A stretch of 21,453 nt of DNA, taken from assembly GCA_964200185.2 (NCBI GenBank), contig CAXNAD020000342.1:1-21453 (forward strand). Reading direction: 5' to 3'. The DNA comes from Choristocarpus tenellus KU-1152 (lineage: Eukaryota; Phaeophyceae). Made by a program: the position numbers and the translations under genes. The notes beneath the pieces were generated by a model. The model was given only the letters and a program-made list of their open reading frames with translations. It did no database searches and had not been told where the DNA came from. Below, in pieces: positions 1 through 10,688 of this stretch (position 1 is its first letter; each line of letters starts with the position of its first letter).

Positions 1-6
1 AATATG

Positions 7-182
7 TAACAGCCGATTTCAAAAATTGAGGATGGAGCTTTTCATTGAGGATGGGCTTGACCCAAAATTGACTGGGATAAACAATACAAAAAAAAACATA
101 TCGACACTTTATCCCAGTCACTTTTGGGTCAAGCCCATCCTCAATGAAAAGCTCCATTCTCAATTTTTGAAATCGGCTGTTA
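7..182. mobile_element. Hairpin (fold-back) MITE-like element
   Basis: Two 73-bp arms (7-79 and 110-182) are reverse complements of each other with only two mismatches, separated by a 30-nt A-rich spacer. The outer ends read TAACAGCC and GGCTGTTA. The flanking TA on each side could be the TA target duplication typical of Tc1/mariner-derived MITEs, with the element body starting at ACAGCC. There is no coding capacity. Such a near-perfect inverted repeat suggests a recent insertion. A transcript across it would fold into one long hairpin, so a small-RNA precursor is an alternative. The structure is seen directly; the family assignment is inference. Confidence 0.8.
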
Positions 183-1218
183 TGTATAGGGTTTCCACAA
201 ATATAGGAAGGCATTCCCGGTGGTCGAGGCTCAGATAAAGATCTTGTCTGACCGACAAGCGGTTGACAAATCTCGAACACAACCGTTCACCTGACATGTT
301 GAATATTTGCACATAATATTGCATAGTAAGTACCCTTTGTTGTTTTCTTTACCTTGTATATTTAGTTGCTTTTTTTTCTCCTCCATGACATCTAGAAGAA
401 GTAGGCATAATGATAGAGCAATAATTGAAGAGGTAGGCTCCTTCGACATTACTATTAACTAGAACAATTATCTAAGTAGTTAGTTCTTCCACGTTCCAGA
501 AATATGCCCTCTTCTACTACAGGAGGAACGATCGTCTGGCATAGTGATTGTTAGATTCCTTATTGTAAAAATGGGGTGGAATGAAGCTTTCAATATCCCT
601 AGTCCATCCACCAAGCAAGGCACTGGGTAGGAGAGAGAAACTAAGATCTACAGGCATAAGCCCTATACGATAACTCATCTCTCTCTCTCTCTGCAAGTAC
701 TGCCCCATAAGAAGCAACTCATGCCATATATTCATTCGCATGTAGTCTTTTTGATTCCTTTCATATTTTGTGGATGTCATAGGGGAGACAAGAAGCAAAA
801 TAAGAGGCAGAGAAATTGGAGTCAATTGGACTGAGAGGGAGGTGCAACTGATAGTTAGGGGACCCCTTGACTTTCAAGTGGCACATATTTTTGGAACACA
901 TAGCACACAGCTGTCCAATACGTTTAGGCAATTTCGTGAGTACATTCAGTTTGCGGTAGAAGCGAGATGTGCTTCTCTCTAACGATGCCCTTTTTTTAAT
1001 GTCTTCCTCTTCTTCATTCATTTAATAGTTGAAAAAAAACTTGAACCCCCCCCCTGACCAAACCATGCTCCAAGTATTGCTTACAATGAAGACATTCTAG
1101 ATGACTCATCCTCTCCTAGAGGGGGGTCTATTTCGACCATTTTGGAGGTTTCTTCTTTAAAGAATAACTTCCGCCTGACACCCTATTCATATGCCTGAAA
1201 TAAACGTAGAGTCAAAGT
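183..1218. other. Intergenic, no gene recognised
   Basis: AT-rich sequence with only short open frames (about 100 codons at most) that show no recognisable motif and overlap one another on both strands. There is a CT-microsatellite near 680-692 and a C-run near 1047-1054. I see nothing else. Confidence 0.5.
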
Positions 1219-1461
1219 ATCTAAGAGGGTAGAGCCGAGTCCGTTTGGGGGTCAAAATCCAATGTTGCGATTTTGATGTAATTTTGGCTATCATGTTTGT
1301 TTAGGAAGTGTCAATATCCATGTTCTGAACGCACCTTTTCATAACATACACATTTTACCTACTTCGGAACATTTCGGATAAGGAAAGTAAGTGTCATAAA
1401 AAATCCATGGGAAGCCAAGCCCCAAATTGACAAACAGGGCAAAATTCGAACCCTCTAAGAT
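1219..1461. mobile_element. Dispersed MITE-like element, copy 1
   Basis: A 243-bp segment closely related along its length to 3406-3643, in the same orientation. Both copies begin with ATCT(A/T)AGAGGGT and end with ACCCTCTAAGAT, so they have short terminal inverted repeats. This copy has one mismatch in its left terminus. It has no coding capacity. The internal block around CCAATGTTGCGATTTTGAT is the best conserved. No convincing target-site duplication is visible. Confidence 0.7.
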
Positions 1462-3405
1462 CATTTTACTCCGTAGCTAACCCCCCTTACCAGGCTGTGG
1501 ACACAGAAGACAAGATAAACATTAACTCCCCTTAAGGGGTTGTGTATATAGAAGGGAAGGTACACTTTCATCCACAAAATAAATGCAAAATAACCCTCTA
1601 GAGTGCTACATACGAACATGTTATGTACCCAGATGGAAGTCACAAGGACCCCAAATACTCAACGACATGCTTCCCTCCAAGATCAGATGGTTCAATACAC
1701 CATCAACACTAATAGTTTTATATTTTGAAAACAAGAAACCAAACTCCTTCCTCATCAAAAAGTATTATGCCTGAAAATAACAGCCAAGAACATATGATGA
1801 TATACACAGCTGAAACTACTCTTCCAGGACTGGGACCATGAAGGCGATATAGAAGGAATGATAGAATCCCACGAATCTGTCAGGACCCACCTCGCTCATC
1901 GTGCAATTTTTTTTTTATCTAATGATATTGTAGTACTAAAATACATGGAACTTCCCTAAAATACTACTACTTCAAAGTAATAAACTAGGTTCAGTACACT
2001 TCACACAATTGACAAGGGTTATTTCATAGTGGCCGGGTAGTCCAATTACGTTCAAGACTCACACACTCTTCTATACTTAGGGTTAGCATATGTCGAATAA
2101 TCGTCCTTAGTGTAATATGAACAAATGTTGGAGTATTGATCGGTTCCATAGTTCAAACCATCAGTGATACAATGTACTTCAACAAAATACCTAGTTGTAG
2201 TCAGTACTACAGTATCGAATATTTCGAAGTACTCAGTAGTATGTAATGTGAATTTTTGCCCATTAAATGCAGATATATTTTATGGGGGGGGAGGAAGAAG
2301 CAACACAAGATAAGGCAGAGAAGAACACAATGGATATCAACACTCTGTTTTGCTTGGGATAAAGGACTTGTGATACACCAACAACGGTAGTTGTAAATTT
2401 GACAACAACAAACACGTGTCAATACGCACACCTGAAACTACTCCTAGACTGGTATGTGGAGACAACCAAGAAACTAGGGAAGAATCTAAGGAGTTAGGCA
2501 GGCCCCACCTTGCCCACCAGCCTGGTAGTCTCCAGCTGAAAGTATTTTTCGCACCTCTTGATATATAACATATACAACACGTGATATGTACAATATATAT
2601 ATACAGTGCTTGCTCTCAGCTGGTACTACTACATGTAGTAGCTGTGTAGGAACTAATTAGCGTACATGTTTAGTGAAACATTCCAAAATGCAACGTACAA
2701 GCACAACAGCAGCAGCAGCAGTAGTTGTTCCCTCGCAATATTATGTACACGCACGACTGGTAAGCTCGTTGAGGAATTCACAGATGATAAGCGCCCTGAA
2801 GTAGTGTGCGGTGAATTAATGAGAGGAAAGCTGAAACTTCTTCGAGTAACCATTGTGCTATTATTTACATCTATATATTCCTGCAGCCGTCCATCAGAAG
2901 TACAGTCCTCCACTACAGACACAACGAGAAGGACCCTGAGTTCGACACACCATCATGGTATCCATCATTCACTTCTTCCATGGCAATGGAGGGTATTGGC
3001 TCAGAAAACCATTTGCTTAATGATCCGAATCAGTCAGGCACACACTACCCAAGGATTGAAGGAGTATTTTTTTAGGGAAGTAAAGCAGACATATTTTTGT
3101 GTGAACTTTTCTTTTGTGATTCCATTATTTGGCAACAACACAACCCCTGATTTTCACTTCCCTTTCCTTCACCCCCCTTTCACCCATACATTTGCGACCT
3201 AGGTACAGTTTGGTTTCTCCTATATCATGGGGCGGTGTTGTTGAGAATTTGGGACCCCCGTGTCTGACCTCTAGTACATATATGTGCTTCTAGCACTCTG
3301 AAGGGCGATTTCACGGTTTTGTGGTCAACCACGTGACTACTAATCAGCATCCTTGGGGGGGTTAGTGGCATTTCACCCATGGGAAAGGGGGTTTAGAGCC
3401 AACGC
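1462..3405. other. Intergenic, no gene recognised
   Basis: About 1.9 kb of AT-rich DNA. The longest open frame (2666-3202, plus, 178 codons) begins with a Ser run encoded by an AGC repeat and has no domain, signal or convincing codon bias. I regard it as chance. Segments near 1810-1905 and 2431-2530 share similar words (CTGAAACTACTC, then a CC-ACCT-GC-CA block), suggesting an eroded repeat. There are ATATAT tracts near 2590. Confidence 0.45.
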
Positions 3406-3643
3406 ATCTTAGAGGGTAGAGCTGCGTCCATTTAGGGGCCAAAATCCAATGTTGCGATTTTGATATAATTTTGGATATCGTGTTTGTTAGGAAGTGTCAA
3501 TATCTATGTTTCGGATACACCTTTTCATAACGTATACATTTTACCTACTCCGAACCATTTTGGAGAAGGAAAATGTCATAACAAACCCATGCAAAGCCAA
3601 GCACCAAATGGACAAACAGGGAAAAGCTCATACCCTCTAAGAT
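3406..3643. mobile_element. Dispersed MITE-like element, copy 2
   Basis: A 238-bp relative of 1219-1461. Its terminal inverted repeats are perfect over 13 bp (ATCTTAGAGGGTA at the left, TACCCTCTAAGAT at the right). It is non-coding; the 65-codon open frame inside it is not conserved in the other copy. The two copies differ by many substitutions and a few small indels, so they are old insertions. The superfamily is not determined because no clear target duplication is seen. Confidence 0.75.
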
Positions 3644-5689
3644 ACTATCACTCTTCAGGCAGATGGTTTAAAAAGTCCTAAATACCAAGGACCTAAATGC
3701 ACCCACCTCTAGAATAGGGTTGCTCTTTGTCTTATACTAAAGATAAGAAGCTCTATTAATAGCAACATTTCCTATTTTGCCTCTACCCATAAATAGCCTA
3801 TACGTATGCCCATCTCTGCCAGCAATTAATATCGTTTTCACACCTGTGCAAATTGGGCTCTTCAAGGATGGACCTGAGCCCCTGGTGGTGTGTGCACGGG
3901 TGAATGAAGGGGAAGGATGTGAAAAATGAGCATGGTACGATCAGTAGTACGTCACGCGAGGAAAGGTCTGTGCCAGTGCCAAGAGCCTGTACTAGTGTAG
4001 GCAAAACACTGGGTAAGGCAATGAGCAGATGCATCATCATAAATGTATATCGTTCATGCTCGTTATGTGATAGGTTGGCACAAGAAATGTCCATAAACCT
4101 ATTTTTCAGTTTATTTCACTACTACTATTGTTTATAGTAGTACATTGTTTCACACATTTCTTTGGTAGGTTTGGCCTTCCTTCTCAAACCCATGGCTGTA
4201 GGTTGTAAGACAGAGAAAGTCAAAAAATGGAAGATATAATGTGATTCAAGAAAGAAGAAATATTAATAGAAATCGGGAGGTCTTGGGCACAGCAGCAATA
4301 AAGACTAAACAAACAGGTGTACCTGGCCGTTCCAAAATAACCTAAACACCCACACCAGTACCAAGGTTGTTCAATTACCAGAAATAATTCAAAATTAGGT
4401 CTATGTTTTATCACTGAGGCCTCCACCCTCTCGAAATATGAGGCAGGAGGACCACAACAAAAAAAACGAGTTAGAAAAGTGAACGGACAGTAGGACACAA
4501 GTCCCAGACAGGCACATCCCTATGTTGCGTATAGTAGACCCCCCAGGAACCAGTATCAAGGAGGTCTGGCCTTGACAACGTTTGTACAGTTCCAATTATC
4601 CATGGAGTTCTTGACTTTCACCGTAGTTGCATGTATTGTACCACTCTCACTAGTTTCTCTGCAACAGTCTCCACTAAACTATTAGTAGCGGGGAAGATGG
4701 AAAACCCAGGTGCTGTTCTGTGACATTGTGGCAGTACTACTGTTGATATAGTTAGTGTCTGTATATTGTGGTACTGGGCCATGATTGCTAGGAACTAGAA
4801 CAACTTGTAGAGCTTAAAGTAGGTCCCCAGACCTCTAGAACTCTGCTCCTTTTCGGTTTTTGGTTTCCTTGTGGATGTGTAGATTTATGCTTCCAAGGAC
4901 GGAACCTAAGGTTCCCTACGTAATTGCATCACAGGAGATACAATTGTCGAGGTTCAGAACCAAGAAGAACTCTACTACTGCACAATAAATACTACTAACA
5001 CCATGCATACTCTGTGGAGTTAGTTGAGCAGGTGCATGTTCCTTGTAAGGAGGTGTGTAATAACTGTGTACCAGAAATATTTTGAAGTGTCCTATGGTGA
5101 TGTCCCTTGGCAGCAATATGCATTTTGACCCACTAATACAGGTCCACACAGACAAATATCAATGACTTGGACAAACTACATAATCAACTCTTCCGCCTCT
5201 TCTTTTCCTTTTCCTTTTCTTCTCTTTCTTGTGTGGAATTTGAAAATATGATCATGATGGTCAAGGAGAATATAGCACAAGGAGAAGATTCACTGGCATC
5301 AAAGGGGTCACCTCTAGTTACCCAAAATCTTATCTGGTCGTCAAGTTATGGTTACATTTTCTCGAAGCACGAAGCTCAAAACATGAATTCAGATATGACA
5401 ACTGCCATCAATAGTTCCTGGGACCAATGCACTACTATAGTCTTCTGTAAACACTCAGTCTATCCTTCTTGGGGATTGTTTTTCGTTTGACTATCCTAAC
5501 GTTTTGTCACGTTGAAAATGAACGTATGCACTGCACGAATAAATGAAGGAGAAAAAAATATAAACGGGTAATGCACACCCATACAACTAAAAAAACACAA
5601 CTCTCAACGTCTGTGTTACCCAAGAATATTATTATTATCTGCAGCCTTATTTGATCTAAATTGGACGATATACATTACAACTTATTTTG
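3644..5689. other. Intergenic, no gene recognised
   Basis: About 2 kb without a supported gene. Open frames here (for example 5167-5490 plus, 4220-4498 minus) are at most about 107 codons, lack recognisable domains and start in low-complexity DNA such as the TTTTCC tract near 5200-5225. No RNA gene was recognised. Confidence 0.45.
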
Positions 5690-6330
5690 GCCTATTTCGC
5701 TGTCTAATACCCATTGTACCAACAATGCTTGAGGCCAGTTGTTGTGTAACATCTGTTGTCCACAAAATGCTTGAGTCAACTTGCTCTATAACATCCGCTG
5801 TCTAGCAAAAGGCTTGCACATCGCACATACATCAATTGCCAGGGTAATGTTCTGTGCCGTTGGCTCTACAACACTAGTGGTCCAGTAAACTGTCGACCTC
5901 GTTGGTCTGAGTAATGTACGTTGTTCAGAACAATGTTTGTGGTTCCGTTTCCTGAGCTCCTATTCCCCGAAGCGATCTAATTCAATACTAATATATTATA
6001 TGTTTCTTTCATACAGTCGGTTGATCTTTTTGAGCAGAGAAAGCGAGAATTGGAATAATTTCACCACAAGGAAAAAAAAAGCAAAAAAGAAGGATTTCTG
6101 TCCTTTCTCATTCCTCGATATGTCTCTAGTCCAGCAAACACTTGAGCCCTTTTGCTCTATAATGTCCTTTGCTCTGGAGAATGGTTGGGGACACTGGTCA
6201 CTTGCTCTGTAAGAATGTCTCTTCTGGGCAAGAGCTTGAGCCAGTTTGGTCCGTAGTGAGTTTCATTGTCCAGGACAACCCTTGCACCAATTTTTTCTGT
6301 AATGTCTGTTCTTTGGACATTGTTTTGTTT
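5690..6330. repeat. Degenerate ~42-bp tandem repeat
   Basis: Recurring words CTTGAG, TTGCTCTATAA, ATGTC and GTCCA return every 41-46 bp. For example, CTTGAG-like starts lie at 5728, 5770 and 5813, and GTCCA-like words at 5758, 5800, 5880 and 6129. They recur near 6223, 6268 and 6310. A less repetitive stretch (about 5940-6110) separates two blocks. Units are heavily diverged, so this is an old minisatellite or satellite fragment. The open frames through it are not conserved between units. Confidence 0.6.
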
Positions 6331-6659
6331 TTGTGGCGCATGATGTTAAAATGTTAAAGTTGTGGTATGTGAGTGTTACCTTTTCCGATATGTGAAGTTA
6401 TAAACTTATAAAAAGTAAACTGAAAAGCACATTGAACCACTGCATCAACTCCACAATTAATCGGTAAAAATAGAACAGATTTAATGCCTTTCATACTGAC
6501 AACAAGTGCATGTTATCATACGACCACTGACATTTTAACAATGTTGTCAAGAGAGTGGAAGGGGACATAACACAACATCAACACATGCTCAAATTTTCTT
6601 CAGTAGACATCTTCTATTAATACTTGTCAGAAAGTAACATACTTTGAAGAGTCATTGTT

Positions 6660-9619
6660 TTAAAATGCTAAGACACATTCAGTCAGCTATTGGACCTCAC
6701 ATGTTGAGTCAAAATGAAAACAAGGTCAAACCTGATCTGACAACTTTTCTTCAATAATCTCTCTCCCTTGAGCAGTTACCACCTTCTTGTTAATTTTCCA
6801 AATATTAAACAAGGCAGTAAGAACGAGTTAACACCTCTCAATTGAGTGTCGGAGTTTGAAACTTGTCATCACCTGTTACAACAATACACTGACTCTTCGA
6901 TGAAAGGACCAAAAATAAAACAATACTAACCTTCCTCCGATCACTAATACTTCACTTTTCTATCCCAAATTGCCATGTACTCTGGTCTTGTATCACACAA
7001 GACAACTACCCTATAGTGTGGTGCCCCATAGGGCAAAGAAGAAAGTCCCCTATATCCAAGAAAGTGATCAGGACTTCGGAGCAAAGATTAAAATTGTTAC
7101 AAGCAGTGCAAGGAGAGGAGGAATGTCAAGAGTCTTGAGGCCTCACCTTGCCCAGTGACCTGGAGACAGAAGGCACATGACATGCCTTGCAAGTGCTTTT
7201 GCCATACCTCATTCCATTTGTTTCAAGGATGCCTTCACAGCCCCTTTCCTTTACTCACAGACTTCACCCACACACTGACAAGTGCTGACACACCATCCAA
7301 AAACTTCTTGTTCTATTTCAAGTCTCTCAAGGCTCTTACCTGTGAAGGTATTAAGAAATTTTGACCTACAAAGAGAAGATCAACTATTGTATCGAGAGAG
7401 TAACCGTTAAAATTAACAACTAAATTAACAACTAAATTAATAACTTTGCCGAGTGAACAGGAAAATTCTTGGTGGCTCATGATTCCTACAGGTGGCAGAA
7501 AGAAGTGGTTGACCTCACACAAAGTGCCGCACAAGTCAATAAGAGAAAAAATAACAAAAGCATATTTGTTTCGAGGGAATCTTAGGCTCCTTGGTCAGAC
7601 CAGCCTGTGTTTAGTAACATAATCCAAACAGATGAGTTCTATGTTCAGATTTACATTCTATGCAGTGATCCTTACCTCATCAGGAAAATGGAAATGTCCA
7701 ATGTCTAAATTGTTGCTTTTATTAATACAATACCAAGCATTCAAAAGTCTAGCCCTTTCTTTTCAACTGCACCCACCCCTTACAATTTTTTTCAATTGTC
7801 ACAATGAATGACAATTCAAATCATTTTGGCATATGGGATTGCCCACTAAGGCTCCATTGTACCACAGAGAACCAATGTACAGAATTTTACCATAGGTGGA
7901 GTGTAGATGATGAAAGAGGCAAGACTCTCATCACCAACAGGCATGCTTGTTCACTATTCAAAACACAAAGTAAAAGATAATGTAGGAAACCATACTCTCC
8001 AGGGGGTAGGTAGGTTATCTGATCACTACAGGAAGAGTAATTATGCTGATGGTATATACTAACCTCTCCAACTTTGATCTCCAGGTTGTTCACACCTTCA
8101 TTCACACCTTCAGGATATGGTTTCACCGACGTGAGCTGGTCTAGGGACTAAAAACAAGTGAAATGAGATTGTACACCTCGTCAAATTGAACAATGTCTCA
8201 CACAAGTCACCCCTCCATGTTGTGGATGATAATTGGGAGTTCTCCCTTTTGATTTTTGGGGGTGTGGACTACGGATATGATTGCCTTATTCAGTGATACA
8301 TATTAGGGAATAGTGGGTGGGTCCTCAAAGCTTCTACTTCAGTAAGGCCAGCCAGTCAATAAGATGCAACATACAGCTGCTTTGCAAATGAAGGAACTGA
8401 GGAAACATACAAGGAAACAAGTATCACAGACACGAGAAAGATCAGCTTACCTCAGAGTGTGAATTAGGGTTAGAGCTAGTACCACAACTGGGCATGAAAG
8501 GAAGAAGTAACCCATTGCATACTGATGTGCTGACAGCATCAACACTTCACAATTCCCAACCCAGCTCGGGGCAAAAATATGGGGAGACATATTTCATGTG
8601 GTAAGACAATATATGGTTATGGAGAACTTACAAGAGAGAGGCACACAATCCTCATCAACTACAAACAGAAAGTACTCTCATGGAAAGGCCTCAGAACCTA
8701 TTATTGTTAAGCTATTACTGCTGCTTACTCCTAAAACATTTGACAACTTGATGAAGACTATGTCACCACTCATGTTCACACACAGGCTGTTCTAAGCCAT
8801 AACTTGCACTGACCAAGTACAATGTCCCCTTAAAAAGAAGGGATCACCATCACCAAGTACAGCAGCGGTGTAGAGTGATTATGTCATCACTGTTTGTCCA
8901 GGCAACAAAAGGACAGATCAGCTTTGTGGATAGGGGACAGAAGTGCTAAGCTGACTAAGGCTACGCACTTCGATTTGGGCTAAGATAGGGGCACCTGTGC
9001 TAAGCTTTGGTATCACTGTAAGCTCAAAATTGACTATTAATACTATGACGGTGTAAATTTTGCAGCATATGAGAAAAAAGGCCAAACATGTTCACATAGA
9101 TGGGTACAGTGGGCAATGAAGATTCGAGAGGTCTTTGTTAGATTCCAAAGGATTACTTCAAGTTCGCCATGTATTGCAAAGAGGCAATCAAAAGCACCTG
9201 CCAAGTTAAGAAAGCATTAAAAAAAAGTGCGGCAGGTGAGGTTTCTATCATCAATCCTGCGCACAACGAGTGGTATTTGAAAAAGCTATGTAGGGGGTTT
9301 TAGGAAAGCCATTCTCCGATTATTGGCATGAGTAGAAGCCCAGATGAAGATAAACAGGTGAAATACTTCAATACTGTTTAGGTGACAAATGCGCAGTACT
9401 CAGAAAAATCGACCTCGCATGGATCATAGACAAAGACAAGGGCCGCAAGACACCATAATGCTGTACAGCTGTTGAAGAATCCGATTACTTCAACTCTCTT
9501 TTACTAGTTCCCTTTCGTGGACACATGAGAATATATTTCTCCAAAAATATAACCTTCTCAATCAACCTTGCACTGCGGCTGAAGCAGCAAATAAGACGGG
9601 GATCAAGCAGCACCTCCAT
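6660..9619 (-). CDS. Probable intron-rich gene, unrecognised product
   Basis: I can chain twelve small exons on the minus strand, all with GT-AG borders and matching phases: 9619-9554 (start MEVLLDPRL), 9197-9157, 8889-8854, 8808-8767, 8529-8451, 8147-8064, 7704-7676, 7365-7340, 7159-7147, 7049-6956, 6782-6732 and 6686-6660 (stop TAA). They would encode about 195 residues. The best-supported exons are 8147-8064 (begins SLDQLTSVKPYPEG, TTTTTAG acceptor), 7049-6956 (contains PYGAPHYRVVLCDTRPEY) and 6782-6732 (VVTAQGREIIEEKLSDQ). I do not recognise the family. The chain was built by choosing sites that keep the frame open, so phase agreement is partly by construction. The upstream exons and the 13-nt exon at 7159-7147 are the weakest. 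The gene would lie in tandem 235 bp after the ferredoxin-like gene. Confidence 0.42.
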
Positions 9620-9854
9620 CACTACAACTCACGCACTTAGTTGCGTGTGCAATGTTCATGCCACAAACTCTAAACCAATCCATGAAGTAGGAGGAAGGGG
9701 AGGGGAGGGGGCAAGATTCAAACATATTTGGACTTTGACTTTGCCCCTAAATTGACAACAGCACCCACACTTTCCCCGTCACAATATTTTGTAACACCGC
9801 AAAATCTTTCCCTCTATCAACCCCTTGCCACGTGTTGTGCAGCTATGTCCATAA

Positions 9855-10474
9855 TCAAGGCTTCGTCATGATGGTGATATCGCCCTTGACCATTGAACAG
9901 CACGAGAGTCTGAATGAGTCTGGCTTATCCTTCAGCAGCTTTTTTTCACCCGGACCCTTGGGACTCATGTTCTTTGCGCCGTCGATGACGTTGACAGCGC
10001 ACGTCCCACAAGAACCGCCCCCTCCGCAGTTGTAGATTTTCCCCTGGTGGAAGTGTGAAGAGAAGAGTACAGAGCAGCAGAGCAGACGCCATTTTAATCA
10101 ACAGCTTGTTAAGATATACATCAATTTCGAGAGCAGGGCAATTGGAGGAAACCCGATGGACCTAAACGACGCGGTACCTGGAGGGGGTAAACGTCGACCT
10201 TGTTATCCAGCAGCACTTTCCGAAGATTCTTCTGAGCTGGGATATTAATCGTGGTCTCCTTGAAACCCGTCTTTTGCCTCACATTGATGTTGATTCCCTT
10301 CGCCTTGGCCTTACTGTTACTACCTCCCCCACCAAAAAACATGTTCATCCCGCCATTAGTCGCGCTCCTTGAAACCGCTGAAGTCGCCTGGATTGAAGGT
10401 ATAGGGGAAATGAATCCCACTGCTATCTGAACCCAGACCACGAGGAGGAGAGCTACAGATGAAATGCGTGCCAT
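9855..10474 (-). CDS. Plastid-targeted 2Fe-2S ferredoxin-like protein
   Basis: Two exons, 10474-10178 (99 codons) and 10043-9855 (62 codons plus TGA), with a 134-nt GT-AG phase-0 intron; 161 residues. The N-terminus is a hydrophobic signal peptide ending Ala-Val-Gly-Phe (residues 18-21), then a Ser/Lys-rich transit peptide. This is the bipartite layout that takes nuclear-encoded proteins into secondary plastids. The core (about 60-161) has the ferredoxin beta-grasp pattern: GFKETTINIPAQKNLRKVLL, then NCGGGGSCGTCAV, and a fourth ligand within RLSCCS. The first two cysteines are five residues apart, not four as in classic PetF. That spacing and the poly-Gly loop match the ferredoxin-like family that includes plant PnsB3. 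It probably transfers electrons in the stroma; its partner is unknown. It is divergent from atpC. Confidence 0.87.
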
Positions 10475-10688
10475 TATCGATGTTTCAATGGAAATAGGAT
10501 ACCTGTGTTTTGTGGGTTTCTAGTATGATGAATGTTTCCAGCCACGTTCATGTGTAGTGAAAACGTATGTCATGGCGACGCCTTCCATATTGTTCATGTT
10601 TCGTGATATGTAGGAGCACCCTTGAACAGACCACCGTGAACTTCAGTGACACGGGCTTCAGCCACATTACCAGAAGCTCTTATTAATC
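10475..10688. promoter_or_regulatory. Shared divergent promoter region
   Basis: The 214 bp between the start codons of the ferredoxin-like gene (minus) and atpC (plus) must hold both 5' UTRs and probably both promoters. Both products go to the plastid, so coordinated expression is plausible. I see no clear TATA box or other named element. The role is inferred from geometry. Confidence 0.5.

Noticed and set aside
1444-1460. tRNA B-box-like GGGTTCGAAT on the minus strand
   Set aside because: It lies at the end of the MITE-like element. The second copy does not keep it, and no cloverleaf or A box is visible.
2666-3202. 178-codon plus-strand open frame
   Set aside because: Starts with an AGC-repeat Ser run, has no domain or coherent composition, has an open frame on the opposite strand too, and shows no flanking exon evidence.
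5690-6330. CRISPR-like spacing of repeats
   Set aside because: Units are diverged and contiguous with no constant repeat and unique spacers, and the window is eukaryotic.
9060-9235. Plus-strand open segments between splice-like sites (PKDYFKFAMYCKEAIK and similar)
   Set aside because: Two different frames look equally plausible and neither connects to other plus-strand exons. The minus strand gives a chain in phase through the same DNA.
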